A DNA stretch of 64,000 nucleotides from Phycisphaerae bacterium (lineage in GTDB: Bacteria; Planctomycetota; Phycisphaerae; UBA1845; Fen-1342). Under the pieces are notes generated by a model. It saw only the letters and a program-made list of their open reading frames with translations. It was not told the DNA's origin and ran no database searches. The stretch spans positions 154,407 through 218,406 of the forward strand of contig JAJVHV010000010.1 in NCBI GenBank assembly GCA_022072445.1. Reading direction: 5' to 3'. Shown here piece after piece: positions 1 to 8,866 of this stretch. Position numbers and translations under genes: made by a program. How positions within the stretch are numbered: the first letter of the stretch is position 1; every line of letters begins with the position of its first letter.

Positions 1-164
1 CTGCGTACGAACCGCGCCGCACGGATTTCAGCGGGCGGCGCGCCTGATCCGGCCTCTGGCGGCGGCGTTCCCCACCGGGCCACCGCCGGTCGCACGCGCG
101 GACTCGGCAGCGGTGGCGCCGCTATAATCGCGACCTCACAGACGAATCGCTGGGAGGTGTCGCG
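1..164. other. Upstream non-coding edge of the window
   Basis: I recognise no gene in the first 164 bases. The only element seen is a TATAAT hexamer at 123-128, 36 bases before the start codon of the first gene, followed by a good ribosome-binding site (GGGAGGT, about 153-158). It is very GC-rich and may hold the end of a gene outside the window. Confidence 0.5.
123..128 (+). promoter_or_regulatory. Candidate -10 element for the GH172 gene
   Basis: A perfect TATAAT stands out in GC-rich sequence 36 bases before the ATG at 165. No TTGACA-like -35 box is visible at 16-18 bases spacing, so this is only a likely -10 element. Confidence 0.45.
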
Positions 165-2294
165 ATGACCCGAGTGCTACTTGCCCTGATTTCGAGTCTG
201 ATTCTGCCGCCCGCGGGTGCCGCGCCGACGGACGCCGCTTCGCCGGCCAGCGCGGCGCAAGCGCCGCTCAGCACGGCGACGTTTCTGGCGGAAATGCACG
301 ACCTGCGGCGTCTGGCCCGCTGGCCGTCGCCGCCGTACAAGCTTGTCCAGTTCTCCAGCTACGACCGCCGCTCGAATCTGCCGCAGGGTCCGCACTGGTT
401 CGCGAACGCGGACGGTTTCGGCGGCGAGCAGGTGCCGTCGTTTGCGGGTGTGCTGGAGGCGGCGCAGAACGGCGGGGAGACGGGCTATCTGATCTGCGAC
501 GTGCAGCAGCCCGGCGTGATCGTGCGGACCTGGTCGGCGGCGATCGAGGGCCGGCTGCGGGTTTTTCTCGATGACGCGGCCGAGCCGATCTACGACGGCG
601 CCGCTGATGAGTTTCTGATGCGTCGCTACCGGTATTACGCGGGGTTGCTGAACATTGATCCGGCGGCGGCGGGGGGCGCATTCGAGCAGCGGCAGGCGAA
701 CTATTTTCCGATTGCGTTCGCGAAGCGCTGCCGGATGATCTGGATCGGGAACATCAACAAGGTGCACTTTTACCAGGTGCAGGTCCGCACGTACCCGGCG
801 GGCACGCCGATCCGCTCGTTCGCGCCCGACGATCTTCGGGCCTATGCGGCCGAGGTTGGGGCGACGGTCGAGGCGCTGCGGCCGCGCGAGCAGGCCGAGC
901 CGCCGGCGGACGCTCAGAAAGTGGAATTCCGCTACAACCTGTTTGCCAACCGCAGCACGGACGCGCTGCGCATCGAGGATGGGCCCGGCGCGCTGGGTAT
1001 GCTCCAGATCCGGTTGCTGTCGCACGACGTGGAGGCGGCGCTGCGCGGCGTGGTGATGCGGATTTATTTTGACGACTTTTCGTCGCCGCAGGTGCAATGC
1101 CCGGTGGGGGACTTTTTCGGGCTGGCGCCCGGCCGGGTCGCGTATGAGACGCTGCCGTTTCACGTGACGGCGGACGGGCTGATGACGTGCCGCTTCGTGA
1201 TGCCCTTTGCGCGCAGTTGCAGCATCCGCTTTGACAACACGACCAGCAGCCCGATCCAGCTTCAGGGCGTGGCGTGGCGCGTGCCGTGGGGCTGGGACGA
1301 GAATGCGATGCACTTTCGCGCCAAGTGGCGCGTGCAGCACGATCTGCTGGCGCAGCCGCGCGACGCGGCCTGCGACCTGCCGTTTCTGGTGGCGCGGGGC
1401 CAGGGCGTCTACGTGGGGACGGCGGTGTACCTGATGAATCCTTCGCCGATCCCGACGTGTGCGGGGAACTGGTGGGGCGAGGGTGACGAGAAGGTGTTCG
1501 TCGACGACGACCGCCTGCCCTCGGCCTTCGGCACGGGCTCGGAGGACTACTTCAACTATGCCTGGAGCAGCCCGGACATCTTCGAGTACGCCTATTTCTC
1601 GCAGCCGATCTGCAGCGGGCCGGACACGCGCGGCTACATCACGAACAACCGCTGGCACATCGCCGATGCCATTCCGTTCCAGAGCTTCCTGGCGTTCTAC
1701 ATGGAGCTCTGGTCGCACGTGGATACGCCGGGCCTGAGCTATGCGCGGATCGGTTATCACTACGCCCGCCCGGGACTGATCGACGATCACGTGCCGCCGC
1801 AGCACGCCGACCTGCGCGTGCCGCCCGTTCCGGCGTGGGCGCCGGTGGCGCTGGGGGCGGCGGCTCACGCGACGTTTTTCGAGGCGGAGCAGGCGGCGCT
1901 GCTGGAAACTGGCGGCGAGGGGCAGGAGGCGCCCGCCAGCGTCGAAAGCGATCCGCTGGCCTCGGGCGGCAAGCTGGTGTCGCTGAAGCGCCGCGCTGAG
2001 GGCGCGGCACAGCTTCGGCTGAAGATCGCGGCACCCGCGGCCGGGCGCTACGCCGTCATTCTGACGTGCCAGTCGGGTCCGCTGGCGTGCGAGATCGGCG
2101 GGCGCATCGCCGACCAGCCGCTGACTTCGGGCAATGGCGAGACCTCGCGGCGGCTGCATTCGCCGAAAGGGCCGCGGCTGGTGAATCTGTGGTATGAGCC
2201 GGTTGATCTGCCGCAGGGCGATTCGACGCTGACGCTGGACGTGACGAGCGGTCCGCTGCGGATCGACTTTGTGTGGATTCAGCCGCGGGAATAG
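165..2294 (+). CDS. Secreted DUF2961 / GH172-family glycoside hydrolase
   Basis: 709 residues. The N-terminus (MTRVLLALISSLILPPAG then A-rich) is a signal peptide, so the enzyme is exported. The core matches the DUF2961 family, now CAZy GH172, whose characterised members are alpha-D-arabinofuranosidases or difructose-anhydride synthases. The family landmark GTGSEDYFNYAW lies at about residues 456-467. The last roughly 110 residues look like a separate beta-sandwich, possibly carbohydrate-binding, module. The start is supported by GGGAGGT about 6 bases upstream. Exact substrate cannot be read from sequence. A GH127 arabinofuranosidase at 35 kb suggests arabinose-containing glycans are a target, which is inference. 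Confidence 0.88.
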   Translation: MTRVLLALISSLILPPAGAAPTDAASPASAAQAPLSTATFLAEMHDLRRLARWPSPPYKLVQFSSYDRRSNLPQGPHWFANADGFGGEQVPSFAGVLEAAQNGGETGYLICDVQQPGVIVRTWSAAIEGRLRVFLDDAAEPIYDGAADEFLMRRYRYYAGLLNIDPAAAGGAFEQRQANYFPIAFAKRCRMIWIGNINKVHFYQVQVRTYPAGTPIRSFAPDDLRAYAAEVGATVEALRPREQAEPPADAQKVEFRYNLFANRSTDALRIEDGPGALGMLQIRLLSHDVEAALRGVVMRIYFDDFSSPQVQCPVGDFFGLAPGRVAYETLPFHVTADGLMTCRFVMPFARSCSIRFDNTTSSPIQLQGVAWRVPWGWDENAMHFRAKWRVQHDLLAQPRDAACDLPFLVARGQGVYVGTAVYLMNPSPIPTCAGNWWGEGDEKVFVDDDRLPSAFGTGSEDYFNYAWSSPDIFEYAYFSQPICSGPDTRGYITNNRWHIADAIPFQSFLAFYMELWSHVDTPGLSYARIGYHYARPGLIDDHVPPQHADLRVPPVPAWAPVALGAAAHATFFEAEQAALLETGGEGQEAPASVESDPLASGGKLVSLKRRAEGAAQLRLKIAAPAAGRYAVILTCQSGPLACEIGGRIADQPLTSGNGETSRRLHSPKGPRLVNLWYEPVDLPQGDSTLTLDVTSGPLRIDFVWIQPRE

Positions 2295-2298
2295 CGGC

Positions 2299-2403
2299 AA
2301 TGCAGAATGCAGAATGAAGAATGCAGAAGCAATGCAGAAGCAATGCAGAATGCAGAATGAAGAATGCAGAAGCAATGCAGAATGGGGCGTGAAGAATGCA
2401 GAA
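2299..2403. repeat. Simple direct repeat (GCAGAATG / GAAGAATG type)
   Basis: About 100 bases built from imperfect copies of GCAGAATGCAGAATGAAGA and GCAGAAGCAAT, starting 5 bases after the GH172 stop. It is non-coding and lies between convergent genes. Its purine-rich strand sets it apart from the surrounding GC-rich sequence. Confidence 0.85.
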
Positions 2404-2483
2404 GGCCGGCGCTGGGACCTGGCGCTTCGCACCGTGACATCCGAGCACGAAGCGCCAGCGAGTGACAGCGAGTGAGCGGGAGT

Positions 2484-2552
2484 GCAGCCGAGGGCGGCTG
2501 CTCTCCATAGACTCAAGGCAGCCGAGGGCGGAGTGCAGCCGGGGCGGCTGCC
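2484..2552. repeat. Pair of GCAGCCG hairpins between convergent genes
   Basis: Two palindromes: GCAGCCG / CGGCTGC around AGGG (2484-2501), and nested GGCAGCCG...CGGCTGCC (2517-2552) containing a second GCAGCCG / CGGCTGC with a GGG loop. The same hairpin family occurs at 28640-28663 and twice inside aspS. Between the GH172 and mgtE stops these may also act as transcription stops, but there is no T-run. Confidence 0.8.
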
Positions 2553-2569
2553 TTACATGATCGTTCCTG

Positions 2570-3895
2570 TCAGAGCAGTGTGTTGTGCAGGACGGCGGCC
2601 GCGACGGCGAAGTAGATCACCAGGCCGGTGACGTCGACGAGTGTGGCGACGAAGGGTGCCGAGCTGGTGGCCGGGTCGAGGCCGAGGCGGCGGAGGACGA
2701 AGGGTAGCATGCTTCCTGCGACGGTGCCGCAGACGACGACGCCGAGCAGGCTCAGCATGACCGTGGCGCCGATCAGGATGCTGTGGGGGCCATAGTCGTA
2801 GAGTCCGAGCTGCTGCCAGAGCAGCACGCGGACGAATCCGAGCAGGCCGAGCCAGGCGCCGAGCGTGGCGCCGGCGCGGATTTCGCGGCCGCAGACGCGC
2901 CACCAGTCGGCCAGGCGCAGCTCGCGGAGGGCCAACGAACGGACGATGAGCGTGGCGGCCTGGGAACCGGAGTTTCCGCCGCTGCTGATGATCAGCGGCA
3001 CGAACATGGCCAGGACGACGGCGCGGGCGATCTCGTGCTCGAAGTAGCCCATCGCGGTGGCGGTGAGCAGCTCGCCGACGAAAAGTACCGACAGCCACAC
3101 GCCGCGCTTGCGGATCATGCTCAGGAAGCCGACGTCGAGGTAGGGCGCGCCGAGGGTTTCGACGGCGCCGAGCTTGTGGATGTCTTCAGTGGCTTCTTCC
3201 TGCACGACGTCGACGATGTCGTCGACCGTGATGACGCCGCGCATGCGTCCCTCGGCGTCGACGACGGGCAGGGCGGTGAGGTCGTGGGCGGCGATGGTGC
3301 GGGCGACGCTTTCCTGGTCGGTGTGCTCGACGACGGAGACGACGTTGGTGCGCATGATTTCGTCGACGCGCTTGTCTCCGGGCGCGCCGAACAGCTCGCG
3401 GAAGGAGACGACGCCGAGCACGCGCTGCTCCTGGTCCAGCACGTAGGCGTAGTAGAACGTGGCGAGGTTCTGCTGGGTCTGGCGGCGGAGGTAGCGGATG
3501 GCGACGTCGACGGAGACGTCGGGGCGGACGCGCGCGAAGCGCGGGTTCATCAGGCCGCCGGCCTCGTCCTCGGCGTAGGCCAGCAGGGCCTTGGCCTCGC
3601 GGAGCGTGCTGGCGTCGAGCAGGGCTTCGAAGCGTTCGCGTTCTTCCGGTGCGATGACCTGGAGGAGGTCGGCGGCGTCGTCGGGCGGCAGGACGCGCAT
3701 CCAGATCAGCGCTTCGGGGTGCGAGAGCTGGCGGATCAGGTCGGCCTGGTCGGGCGAGGAGAGACCGTCGAACAGGTCGCGCGCGTCTTCGGGCGAGAGC
3801 AGGCGAAAACCGTCGACGCGCTCGTCGTCGGACAGCGCTGGCCAGAGCGCGAGCATCGAGTCGGCTGTCAGGCGCTCCGCCACTTCCATCGACAT
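2570..3895 (-). CDS. mgtE: Magnesium transporter MgtE
   Basis: 441 residues, usual for MgtE (about 450). The cytosolic N-domain of helical repeats (residues 1-130) is followed by two CBS domains (about 135-255, ending VITVDDIVDVVQEE) that sense Mg2+ and gate the pore. Five membrane helices follow, with the conserved pore stretch SSGGNSGSQAATL around residue 307. It takes up Mg2+ down the membrane potential and is closed by high internal Mg2+. GGAG lies about 10 bases before the ATG. Transcribed alone, convergent with the GH172 gene and downstream of tRNA-Glu on the same strand. Confidence 0.95.
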   Translation of the reverse strand: MSMEVAERLTADSMLALWPALSDDERVDGFRLLSPEDARDLFDGLSSPDQADLIRQLSHPEALIWMRVLPPDDAADLLQVIAPEERERFEALLDASTLREAKALLAYAEDEAGGLMNPRFARVRPDVSVDVAIRYLRRQTQQNLATFYYAYVLDQEQRVLGVVSFRELFGAPGDKRVDEIMRTNVVSVVEHTDQESVARTIAAHDLTALPVVDAEGRMRGVITVDDIVDVVQEEATEDIHKLGAVETLGAPYLDVGFLSMIRKRGVWLSVLFVGELLTATAMGYFEHEIARAVVLAMFVPLIISSGGNSGSQAATLIVRSLALRELRLADWWRVCGREIRAGATLGAWLGLLGFVRVLLWQQLGLYDYGPHSILIGATVMLSLLGVVVCGTVAGSMLPFVLRRLGLDPATSSAPFVATLVDVTGLVIYFAVAAAVLHNTLL

Positions 3896-4043
3896 GTGCT
3901 GGCTCTCCAGGTGTCGTGAGACGCCGATGAGCTCGGTGCCGCGCGACCGATGCGGGTGACGCGGCCGCGCGACGCGCGGGATTGTAACGGCGGTCCGCCG
4001 CGATGCGTGGGGTGCCGGGCAGGAGGCGGGGACGTCTGGCGAC

Positions 4044-4116
4044 TACCCCCACGGGGATTCGAACCCCGGTCGCCGGCTTGAAAAGCCGGTGTCCTAGGCC
4101 TCTAGACGATGGGGGC
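4044..4116 (-). tRNA. tRNA-Glu (anticodon TTC)
   Basis: The minus strand folds as a 73-nt tRNA: acceptor arm GCCCCCA with TGGGGGT (G1-U72 wobble), D-arm in CGTCTAGAGGCCTAGGAC, anticodon stem CCGGC/GCCGG with loop TTTTCAA (anticodon TTC, positions 4080-4082) and T-arm with GGTTCGAATCC. Body sequence is very close to bacterial tRNA-Glu. CCA is not encoded. Confidence 0.96.
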
Positions 4117-4245
4117 ACGGCCGCGCGACGGCGACGCGTGGGGCAGGATAATAGAGACGGGGGCGGAAGTGGTCAACTCGGCGGGACGAGGCGCGAATGG
4201 GTGCCCGGCTGGGGACGCGATGGACGAAGGTGATTTCGCTGGCCG

Positions 4246-4274
4246 CCGCTCCCTCAACGGTCGCGGCTCTGGCG
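4246..4274. repeat. Dispersed CCGCTCCCT-ACGGTCGCGGCTC repeat, copy 1
   Basis: The stretch contains CCGCTCCCTCAACGG then TCGCGGCTCTGG. Near-identical copies are at 14175-14197 and 16356-16385. It lies in the 210-base gap between tRNA-Glu and fdx, which otherwise shows nothing recognisable. Confidence 0.75.
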
Positions 4275-4327
4275 GACAAGGACTGGCGGCAGCCGGCTCC
4301 GATGGACGGCTGGGGCTCGGCTGGGAG

Positions 4328-4738
4328 TCACTCGCGGGCGAGGTTGCGATTCCAGCTCGGAATCTCGATGACGACGTCGGACTCGCCGTTGGGCACGCAC
4401 TGGCAGCCGAGGCGCGAATTGGGCGTCAGGCCGTAGGCTTCGTCGAGCTGATCCAGCTCGTCGTCGGTCGCGTCGTTGCAGCTCTCCAGGCCCTTCTTGA
4501 CCACCACGTGGCAGGTGCTGCACGCGCAGACGCCGCCACAGGCGTGATCGAGCTCGATGCCGTGGGCCATGCAGACGTCGAGGATGCTGCCGGGCAGGCC
4601 GTGGTCTTCGTAGGGGATTTTGGCCGGATCGACCTCGATGACGTGCTCTTTGCGGCTCTCGTCGATGACGGTGAGCTTGTACTTTCTGGCCGGCAGCTTG
4701 ACGTTTGAATCGGCGATGTAGGGATTCTGGCCGCCCAT
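4328..4738 (-). CDS. fdx: ISC-type [2Fe-2S] ferredoxin
   Basis: 136 residues of the adrenodoxin/Fdx class. The cluster ligands fit C-X5-C-X2-C-X35-C: C67, C73, C76 and C112, with the last interval the same as in the E. coli ISC ferredoxin. It supplies electrons for Fe-S cluster assembly on IscU. The N-terminus carries about 20 extra residues. Last gene of the isc operon, separated by one base from the Uma2-type gene. AAGGAG sits 6 bases before the ATG. Confidence 0.93.
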   Translation of the reverse strand: MGGQNPYIADSNVKLPARKYKLTVIDESRKEHVIEVDPAKIPYEDHGLPGSILDVCMAHGIELDHACGGVCACSTCHVVVKKGLESCNDATDDELDQLDEAYGLTPNSRLGCQCVPNGESDVVIEIPSWNRNLARE

Positions 4739-4739
4739 G

Positions 4740-5396
4740 TCAGACTCCTTTCTCCAGCAGGCAATCGCGGACGGCGGGCAGCGGATCGCGCCAGAACCAC
4801 GCGACGTCGAGCGTCAAACCCGTAATGCTCGCCGGCTGGTGCGTCCCGCTGGTCAGCTCGCTGCGGCGATATTGATCGGAGGACAGGACGTGCGCCTCGA
4901 AGGACTTTGTCGCCGGATCGATCAGCCAGATTTCGGGCACGCGGCCCTCGCAATAGGCGGCCAGCTTCGGTCCGCGGTCGTAGTCGCGCGTGCTGCGGGA
5001 GATCACCTCGACCGCCAGGTCGACCGGGCCGTGAATGCGTCCGTCCCGAACGGCGTCGAGCCGGCGGTTCAGCAGCACGGAGACATCGGGGCAGAAGGCG
5101 CGCTGGTCGGAGAGCTGCATCACGACGTTCGATCCGCACACGCGGCCGAGACGATGCTGCGTGACGTATTCACGTAGCAGCGACAGAACAAACGCCACGA
5201 TATCTTCGTGTTGAAACGACGCAGGCGAGTGCACGATCAGTTCTCCATCCGTGTATTCGCACTTGAGGTCTTCGTCGGCGACGCGCTCGAAGTCCGCAAA
5301 CGTGGCCTCGAACTGGCGCAACAGAAACGGCGGATCGATTCCGCGGATGGCCGCTCGCGTGCGATCAACGTCGATTTCGTGAGCTTGTCGAATCAT
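4740..5396 (-). CDS. Uma2 family (DUF820) putative endonuclease
   Basis: 218 residues. The PD-(D/E)XK-like Uma2 fold is indicated by the start of the domain (CEYTDGELIVHSP), the central CPDVSV, LAVEVISRST and the following lysine and EIWLIDP. Members are predicted nucleases of unknown target, usually found as scattered copies, notably in cyanobacteria and planctomycetes. The start chosen (ATG at 5396) has AGGAG 8 bases upstream, while a longer reading frame upstream lacks one. It sits between hscA and fdx, one base from fdx, so it is probably cotranscribed although no role in Fe-S assembly is known. Confidence 0.85.
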   Translation of the reverse strand: MIRQAHEIDVDRTRAAIRGIDPPFLLRQFEATFADFERVADEDLKCEYTDGELIVHSPASFQHEDIVAFVLSLLREYVTQHRLGRVCGSNVVMQLSDQRAFCPDVSVLLNRRLDAVRDGRIHGPVDLAVEVISRSTRDYDRGPKLAAYCEGRVPEIWLIDPATKSFEAHVLSSDQYRRSELTSGTHQPASITGLTLDVAWFWRDPLPAVRDCLLEKGV

Positions 5397-5511
5397 CGGC
5401 ACTCTCCTGCCCTGCACAAAGCGTGCTTCTGCGCCGGCGGCAGACGTCCTTTGTCGGCGTCGTCGGCACGACATTCTACCGTTAAGCATCGCCGCCGATC
5501 CGCCGAAACGC

Positions 5512-7644
5512 TCACGGTTTGAGCGCCTCGGCGATTCCCAGCTCCGCCAGCCTCAGCGTGCTCTTGCCGAAGCGATCGAGCGCCGCGTGCAGCTCGTCCA
5601 GGTCTGTCACACTCTCCGCCAGGGCGCGCAGCGCCGCGATGTCGCGCTCGATCCGCCGGCGCTCGTTGGCGTCCAGGCGGTCGCCGACGCGGGCCAGCAT
5701 CTGCTCGGTCTTGTGCGTGTCGAACGCGACCTGGTTGGCCAGGTCGATGCGGCGGTGCGCGGCGATGTCCTGCCGCGCGAAGCGCAGGCTTTCGTCGGCC
5801 ATTCGGCGGACTTCGTCGCGCGTCAGGCCATGGCTGGGGATGATCTGAATGCCGGCCTGCTGCCCGCTGCGCTGCTCGCGGGCCGAGACGTTCAGGATTC
5901 CGTTCGCGTCGATCAGGAACTCGACCTCGATCTTCGGCAGGCCGGCGGGCATTGGCGGAATGCCGCGCAGCTCGAATTCGCCCAGGCTGCGGCAGTCGGC
6001 CGCCAGCTCGCGCTCGCCTTGCAGGACATGAATCTTGATCGCGGTCTGCCCGTCGACGAACGTCGTGAACATCTCGGTGGCGCGGCACGGGATGGTCGTG
6101 TTGCGCAAAATGAGCTTGCCCATCGCTCCGCCCATCGTCTCGATTCCCAGTGAAAGGGGCGTCACGTCGAGCAGCAGCATGTCGCGCCGCCCGCCGGCCA
6201 GCACCGATGCCTGAATCGCCGCGCCGATCGCGACCACTTCGTCGGGGTTCAGCGCCGTGTAGGGCGTGCGACCGAACAGCTCCTGCACGCGCCGCCGCAC
6301 CAGCGGCATGCGCGTCGATCCGCCCGCCAGCACGACCTCCGCGACGTCGCCGGGCGCGAGTTTCGCATCGGCCAGCGCACGGCGGCAGGCGTCGATCGTC
6401 CGCTCGATCAGCGGCGAGGCGAGTTGCTCGAATTCGTCGCGCGTCAGCGTGCGGCGATAGACGCGGCCGCGTCCGAGGTCGATCTCGATCGCCGCAGTCG
6501 GCTGGTCGCTCAGGCGGACTTTCACGTTTTCGCTGAGCGTGCGCAGGAGCTGCCGCGTGGCGGGCGATTCGATGGCGACGTCGAATTGCGCGCGCACCTC
6601 GCGCTGCACGAGTGTGATGATTTCGTGATCCAGGTCGTCGCCGCCCAGGTGCGTGTCGCCGGCCGTGCTGAGCACCTGGAAGACGTCGCCTTCGAGCCGC
6701 AGGATCGAAACGTCGAAGGTTCCGCCGCCCAGGTCGTAGACCGCGACGATTTCGCCGGCGGAGTCGGGATTGGAATGGCGTAGGGGCGGCGATTCGACCG
6801 CCGGGTCGGCCCCAGCCGCCTTCGGCTCATGGCAGTGCGGCAAGGGCAGCGACACGCGCTGCTCGGCCGGAGCGCGGCGCGCCGCCGTCGCGTCGTGGCT
6901 GCTTCGCCGCGCCACTGGGTTGCTGTCGAACGGCGGTTCATTGGGACCCGCGCGGCGCTCGCCCTCATCTTCGTGGCTTCGTGGCTCCGTGGCTCCGTAG
7001 CTTCGCGGCCCGCCCCGCAACCCGATCCCATACGCCAGCGCCGCGGCCGTCGGTTCGTTGATGATCCGGACGACCTCGAGGCCAGCAATCTCCGCCGCAT
7101 CGCGCGTCGCCTGCCGCTGCGCGTCGTCGAAGTAAGCCGGCACCGTGATGACAGCCCGCCGCACGGCGCGGGCCAGATGCCGCCCGGCGCGCTCGCGCAG
7201 GGCGACGAGGATGGATGCGGAAATCTGCTCGGGCGTGTAGCGCCGCCCGTCGATGTCGACCGCGACGCCGGCGCGGTCGTTCGAGCCGACGGCATAGGAC
7301 AGGAAGGGCAGATCGCCGCGAATGTCGTCGAGTCCTTTGCCGATCAGCCGCTTCACCGAGTAGACGGTGGCGCGCGGATTCTCGACCGCGTGGGCGCGGG
7401 CCTGCCAGCCGACGGTGACGTGCGGCGGCGCTGCGTCCTGCCGCTGACCTGCGGTCGGCTGGGCCGCGCCCGGCGCGTCGTGCGCGGCTGAAAACGCGAT
7501 GACCGAGGGCACGCGCCCGTCGCCGTTCTCGTCACGGATGACGTGCGGACCGCGCTCGTCGGCGTAGGCGACCAGCGAGAAGGTCGTTCCCAGGTCGATG
7601 CCGACGATGATGTCGTCGCCCGTCGCGGGCGCTGGCTGGATCAA
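5512..7644 (-). CDS. hscA: Hsp70-class chaperone HscA, with a large in-frame insertion
   Basis: 710 residues. The N-terminal ATPase domain shows [13 protein letters not shown] (about 13-25) and [14 protein letters not shown], and a substrate-binding domain follows. Position in the isc operon and the LPPVK motif in IscU point to HscA, which with HscB drives cluster release from IscU. Between AAALAYGIG and VAVYDLGGG, where Hsp70s have a short loop of about 5 residues, there are about 85 polar, proline- and arginine-rich residues (roughly 210-294) made of repeat-like DNA. The start is probably TTG at 7644, 12 bases after hscB, without a clear Shine-Dalgarno sequence. Confidence 0.92.
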   Translation of the reverse strand: MIQPAPATGDDIIVGIDLGTTFSLVAYADERGPHVIRDENGDGRVPSVIAFSAAHDAPGAAQPTAGQRQDAAPPHVTVGWQARAHAVENPRATVYSVKRLIGKGLDDIRGDLPFLSYAVGSNDRAGVAVDIDGRRYTPEQISASILVALRERAGRHLARAVRRAVITVPAYFDDAQRQATRDAAEIAGLEVVRIINEPTAAALAYGIGLRGGPRSYGATEPRSHEDEGERRAGPNEPPFDSNPVARRSSHDATAARRAPAEQRVSLPLPHCHEPKAAGADPAVESPPLRHSNPDSAGEIVAVYDLGGGTFDVSILRLEGDVFQVLSTAGDTHLGGDDLDHEIITLVQREVRAQFDVAIESPATRQLLRTLSENVKVRLSDQPTAAIEIDLGRGRVYRRTLTRDEFEQLASPLIERTIDACRRALADAKLAPGDVAEVVLAGGSTRMPLVRRRVQELFGRTPYTALNPDEVVAIGAAIQASVLAGGRRDMLLLDVTPLSLGIETMGGAMGKLILRNTTIPCRATEMFTTFVDGQTAIKIHVLQGERELAADCRSLGEFELRGIPPMPAGLPKIEVEFLIDANGILNVSAREQRSGQQAGIQIIPSHGLTRDEVRRMADESLRFARQDIAAHRRIDLANQVAFDTHKTEQMLARVGDRLDANERRRIERDIAALRALAESVTDLDELHAALDRFGKSTLRLAELGIAEALKP
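6763..7018 (-). repeat. Repeat-derived insertion inside hscA
   Basis: About 255 bases (85 codons) in frame. On the coding strand it begins with tandem ACGGAGCCACGGAGCCACGA units, the same repeat found in nrdJ at 59941-60020. It ends with a second repeat-like block that includes GAGCCGAAGGCGGCTGGGGC and GGCGGTCGAATCGCCGCC, a near-palindrome. No stop codon is created. Confidence 0.75.
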
Positions 7645-7656
7645 CGCAGGTTCCGA

Positions 7657-8301
7657 TCAGATTTCGCGCAGGAGGCTCGCATAGTACTTGATCGTGTTGA
7701 GCGCCGCGCGGAGCGACCGCCGCGCTGCGTCGTCGCCGGGCATGGAGCGCGCCAGTTCGGCGATCCGCGCGGCCTGCGCGTCGTAGCGCTGCCGCACGTC
7801 GGCCCCGATGGCCGCGCGGCGGTCAGCGCCGGCGCCCTCTTCGAGTTCTTCGCGCGTCATGAGCGCCCAGGTGAGCACATCCTGCGGCACACTCTTGTCC
7901 TCCGCGGCCGACTTTCCGCCGCTCAGCTCCAGCACGTATTCGGCGCGGAGCAGCGGGTTCGAGAGCACTTCGTAAGCGCGGTTGACGCGGGCCGAGAGCT
8001 CCAGGCTCGTGCGGACAGTGTCGTCCGGGCGGCCGACGAATCGGTCCGGGTGCGTCTCGCGCGACGCCGCCAGAAACCGCCGCCGAAGCTCGCTTTCGTC
8101 CAGCGTGTAGCTGGGCGGCAGGCCGAAGAGGTCGAAGTGCGTGGCCTGCGGCGCGGGTGCGTAGAGCTGATGGCAACCGGTGCAGGCGATCGGCAGCTCC
8201 ATCGGCCGGTCGCAGGCGTGGCATTTGAGCGGCAGGGTGGCTCGAGGCTGCGGACCGCTCATCGTCGGGTCAGGGGCACTGTCGCAGGCGGCGCGCATCA
8301 T
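7657..8301 (-). CDS. hscB: Co-chaperone HscB (J-protein) with N-terminal zinc finger
   Basis: 214 residues. An N-terminal four-cysteine finger (C27, C30, C40, C43), as in eukaryotic-type HscB and some bacteria, precedes the J-domain with its HPD motif at residues 84-86 (ETHPDRF). A C-terminal three-helix domain binds IscU. It delivers IscU to HscA and stimulates ATP hydrolysis. GAGGA just upstream supports a start at 8301 or the adjacent ATG at 8298. Twelve bases separate it from hscA. Confidence 0.93.
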   Translation of the reverse strand: MMRAACDSAPDPTMSGPQPRATLPLKCHACDRPMELPIACTGCHQLYAPAPQATHFDLFGLPPSYTLDESELRRRFLAASRETHPDRFVGRPDDTVRTSLELSARVNRAYEVLSNPLLRAEYVLELSGGKSAAEDKSVPQDVLTWALMTREELEEGAGADRRAAIGADVRQRYDAQAARIAELARSMPGDDAARRSLRAALNTIKYYASLLREI

Positions 8302-8364
8302 CGCTTCCTCGGGCGGCGCCGCGGGTGCGCGGGTTGGCGGTGGCGCGTCGCGGAAGGCGACGCA

Positions 8365-8805
8365 TCAGGCGGTGTAGCTCGACCCGCAGCCGCACGTGTG
8401 CTTCGCATTCGGGTTATGGAAGGTGAAGCCGGCGCCCATCATGCTTTCCTGGTAGTCGATCGTCGTGCCGCTCAGGTTGCCGACCACGTAACTCTTCAGG
8501 TCGCTGACGACGACGATTCCTTGCGACTCGAACACCTCGTCGGTGTCCGCGACGGCGGCATGCGCCTCGTCGCGCAGATCGAGCTGGTACTGCAGGCCGC
8601 TGCACCCGCCGCCCTTCACGCCCACGTAGAGATACATCGTGTCGGGGTAGTTGTCTTTGGCGATGATTTCCTTGATCTTGCCGGCCGCGGTCTCCGTCAG
8701 GTGAATGTCGCGTCCTTCGCGTGCCGTTTTGGCGCGCTGCCGGGCGCTGACCGCGGAGGCGGGCTCGCCGATGGGGGTGGTCTTCGTTTCCGGTGCAGCA
8801 CTCAT
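8365..8805 (-). CDS. iscA: A-type iron-sulfur carrier IscA/ErpA
   Basis: 146 residues from the ATG at 8805, which has AAGGA 7 bases upstream. The conserved cysteines are C68 (GGGCSG) and C138/C140 (CGCGSS), the metal ligands of A-type carriers. A polar extension of about 30 residues precedes the domain. It accepts clusters from IscU and passes them to apo-proteins. Downstream of iscU by about 60 bases in the same operon. Confidence 0.93.
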   Translation of the reverse strand: MSAAPETKTTPIGEPASAVSARQRAKTAREGRDIHLTETAAGKIKEIIAKDNYPDTMYLYVGVKGGGCSGLQYQLDLRDEAHAAVADTDEVFESQGIVVVSDLKSYVVGNLSGTTIDYQESMMGAGFTFHNPNAKHTCGCGSSYTA

Positions 8806-8866
8806 GCTGAAATCCTTATGTTCGCTTGTCCGTCGTCTTCGCGCGATCCGGCCGGCCGCGGGTGCG

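Noticed and set aside
177..2516. A long open frame on the minus strand opposite the GH172 gene.
   Set aside because: The frame is Arg-rich and lacks any recognisable domain, as expected for the complement of GC-rich coding sequence.
3186..4118. Arg-rich minus-strand frame overlapping mgtE and tRNA-Glu.
   Set aside because: Out of frame with MgtE and runs into the tRNA; no domain is recognisable.
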